Shown here: positions 62,850-64,000 of the stretch, piece by piece
Layout of the letters: every line of letters starts with the position of its first letter
Position numbering within the stretch: the first letter of the stretch is position 1
DNA from: CABMKH01 sp040797625
GTDB lineage: Bacteria; Bacillota; Clostridia; Tissierellales; Tissierellaceae
Direction of reading: 5' to 3'
Assembly (NCBI GenBank): GCA_052067355.1
Contig: JBQHQH010000001.1
Coordinates: forward strand, 124,001 to 188,000
Length of the DNA: 64,000 bases
Notes under the pieces: model-generated
The model's database searches: none
What the model saw: the letters and a program-made list of their open reading frames with translations, nothing else
Told to the model about the DNA's origin: nothing
Program-made: the position numbers and the translations under genes

Positions 62850-64000
62850 TTAACTGACATCAGACATAAAGTCTATCAATTGATCTTCATATTTTTCTAT
62901 TAAAGCTATATCATGGATTATAATCGCTTTTTTAAGACTTTTAAGTATTTTTTCCATCTTTACTGCATCTTCATATCTTAATCCTTTCATCATGCTTTCA
63001 CATACTAATATGGTATCTCTGGCTATATATGCCAATTTTGACTTTTTCCAGTCACAATATCTGATCTCTTCTTCAAATTTTTGCATATATCTATCAGTTT
63101 TTAAAGTATTCATAATTTCTCTTATGATATATCCGGTACTGACTATCTCTGCAGTTATTTCCAATATTCCATTGGAATCATAAGAAAAACTAATCTCTAT
63201 CTTCTCTCTACCTGCTGGTCCTTTTGGAATATCTTTAATGGGAAATTTACCTATTAATAAATTATCATCTACATATTTAGATTCTCCTTGATATACCTTT
63301 ATCTCTGTCCTAGTTTGATTGTCATATAGGGTATAATAAGTTCTACCTCTTATACATGGTATCCTAGTATCTTTATGGATTACAGGATCAAAGATTCCAG
63401 AAGTTATGACTCCTTTTTCATCTTCAAGGGCTATGCTTATTCCTATTGAATAACTGCATCTATCAAGCACTGCCATTCTATGGTCAACAGGAATTTGTTC
63501 AGTTTTTATACCTGCATAGATAGCTGCTCCTAATGCTACAGCTTCATCTGGATTTATATTAAATCTTACCTTATCTCCAAATAGTCTATTGAGTAAATCC
63601 CCAATACAATTAAGTTTAGTAGAGCCTCCTACAGGAATAACTATATCTATATCTGCTATTCCATATCCTGCACCTTCTAAAACATCCATGATAGTCTTCT
63701 CTGTTAGGTATACTAGATCTTCAGTTAAAAAATTCAACTTATCTCGCGTAAGTTCCATATCTATGGATATAGGTCCTTTATCTTTATCATTATAGATAAA
63801 TGGCAATATTATGTCGGTAGAATATACACTAGATAATTCTATCTTAGCAATCTCTGCAGCCTCTTCTATCCTTGCCATAGCCTGTACATCTGTCCTCAAA
63901 TCTATCCCATATCTATTTAAAAAATCTCCTATTATAAAATCTATAATCCTCTTATCAAAATCCTTGCCACCTAGTCTATTATTTCCTCTACTTGCTTTTA
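62850..64000 (-). CDS. Hsp70/DnaK-like protein, partial (5' end outside window)
   Basis: The frame is open to the right edge. The first in-window residues read NNRLGGKDFDKRIIDFIIGD, the Hsp70 LGGxDFD block, so the shorter start at 63899 is an internal TTG and not real. Later blocks: VIPVGGSTKLNCIGDLLNRLFG (VGGSTR motif), NPDEAVALGAAIYAG and a short substrate-binding part with GILEITAEI. The C-terminal lid is short and the sequence is divergent, like HscC-type or sporulation-linked Hsp70 paralogues rather than the main DnaK. There is no grpE or dnaJ downstream. Confidence 0.85.
   Translation of the reverse strand, partial: KASRGNNRLGGKDFDKRIIDFIIGDFLNRYGIDLRTDVQAMARIEEAAEIAKIELSSVYSTDIILPFIYNDKDKGPISIDMELTRDKLNFLTEDLVYLTEKTIMDVLEGAGYGIADIDIVIPVGGSTKLNCIGDLLNRLFGDKVRFNINPDEAVALGAAIYAGIKTEQIPVDHRMAVLDRCSYSIGISIALEDEKGVITSGIFDPVIHKDTRIPCIRGRTYYTLYDNQTRTEIKVYQGESKYVDDNLLIGKFPIKDIPKGPAGREKIEISFSYDSNGILEITAEIVSTGYIIREIMNTLKTDRYMQKFEEEIRYCDWKKSKLAYIARDTILVCESMMKGLRYEDAVKMEKILKSLKKAIIIHDIALIEKYEDQLIDFMSDVS

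Noticed and set aside
62850..63899. A complete 349-residue protein starting at a TTG
   Set aside because: The frame remains open to the window edge and the extra upstream residues contain the conserved Hsp70 LGGKDFD block, so the gene is merely truncated by the window.

Overview
The window is AT-rich DNA from a low-G+C, spore-forming anaerobic Firmicute. Purine-rich ribosome binding sites, TTG/GTG starts, a DUF3787-type spore protein, two exosporium-like SPOCS/CsxC-type proteins, an [FeFe]-hydrogenase-like protein and clustered ECF sigma factors all point to Clostridia. The Cas13c-type effector narrows this, by inference only, to something near Tissierellales/Anaerosalibacter, one of the few non-Fusobacterium lineages where type VI-C has been reported. 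No rRNA, tRNA or complete insertion sequence was seen.

Layout. 1-5572: an HD-domain fragment, a VanW-like protein, small spore-type proteins, an M48 membrane protease and a large secreted lipoprotein resembling a glycoside hydrolase. 5711-11453: an accessory island holding a Fic/VbhA-type toxin-antitoxin pair, a candidate structured RNA, a CRISPR array with 30-nt repeats and 36-nt spacers, a cas13c-type effector split into two ORFs by one nucleotide at an A10 tract, and a broken fragment of a conjugation VirB4-type ATPase. The island is bracketed by a perfect 194-bp direct repeat made of the 3' end of the upstream lipoprotein gene plus the 5' end of sodC, so it was inserted between two formerly adjacent genes. 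11564-17078: Cu/Zn superoxide dismutase, a duplicated-domain membrane-anchored protein, a 57-residue membrane protein and the two exosporium-like paralogues, one with a long acidic 13-residue repeat region. 17219-25161: an oligopeptide ABC transporter operon with an M20 peptidase and an RpiR regulator. 25464-32655: small membrane proteins, a PNPOx-fold protein, a BlaI/M56 sensor pair with its operator, and an SsuABC/TauABC-like importer. 32769-39986: four ECF sigma/anti-sigma pairs in about 7 kb. 40213-48401: a two-component system with a sugar-type ABC importer and an HlyD-like adaptor. 48928-52569: a divergent [FeFe]-hydrogenase-like protein, a YbjQ protein and a YtrABC-like module. 52719-64000: ProC, small proteins, a PII-like/antiporter pair, a DAACS symporter, a cysteine desulfidase-like enzyme with a sigma-54 promoter and adjacent sigma-54 activator, a Na/Pi cotransporter, and a DnaK-like gene running off the end.

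The most notable system is the type VI-C island. Predicted promoters for the effector and for the array are both recognisable, the array has a degenerate distal repeat, and no cas1/cas2 is present. The effector carries both HEPN RxxxxH motifs. Its single-base frame break at a homopolymer leaves three readings: sequencing error, phase-variable switch, or expression by slippage. Elsewhere, two other cassettes (a small gene at 26341 and the ECF pair at 36473) are also flanked by direct repeats, which suggests repeated duplication-associated insertion in this chromosome. Family assignments come from recalled motifs, not from searches.
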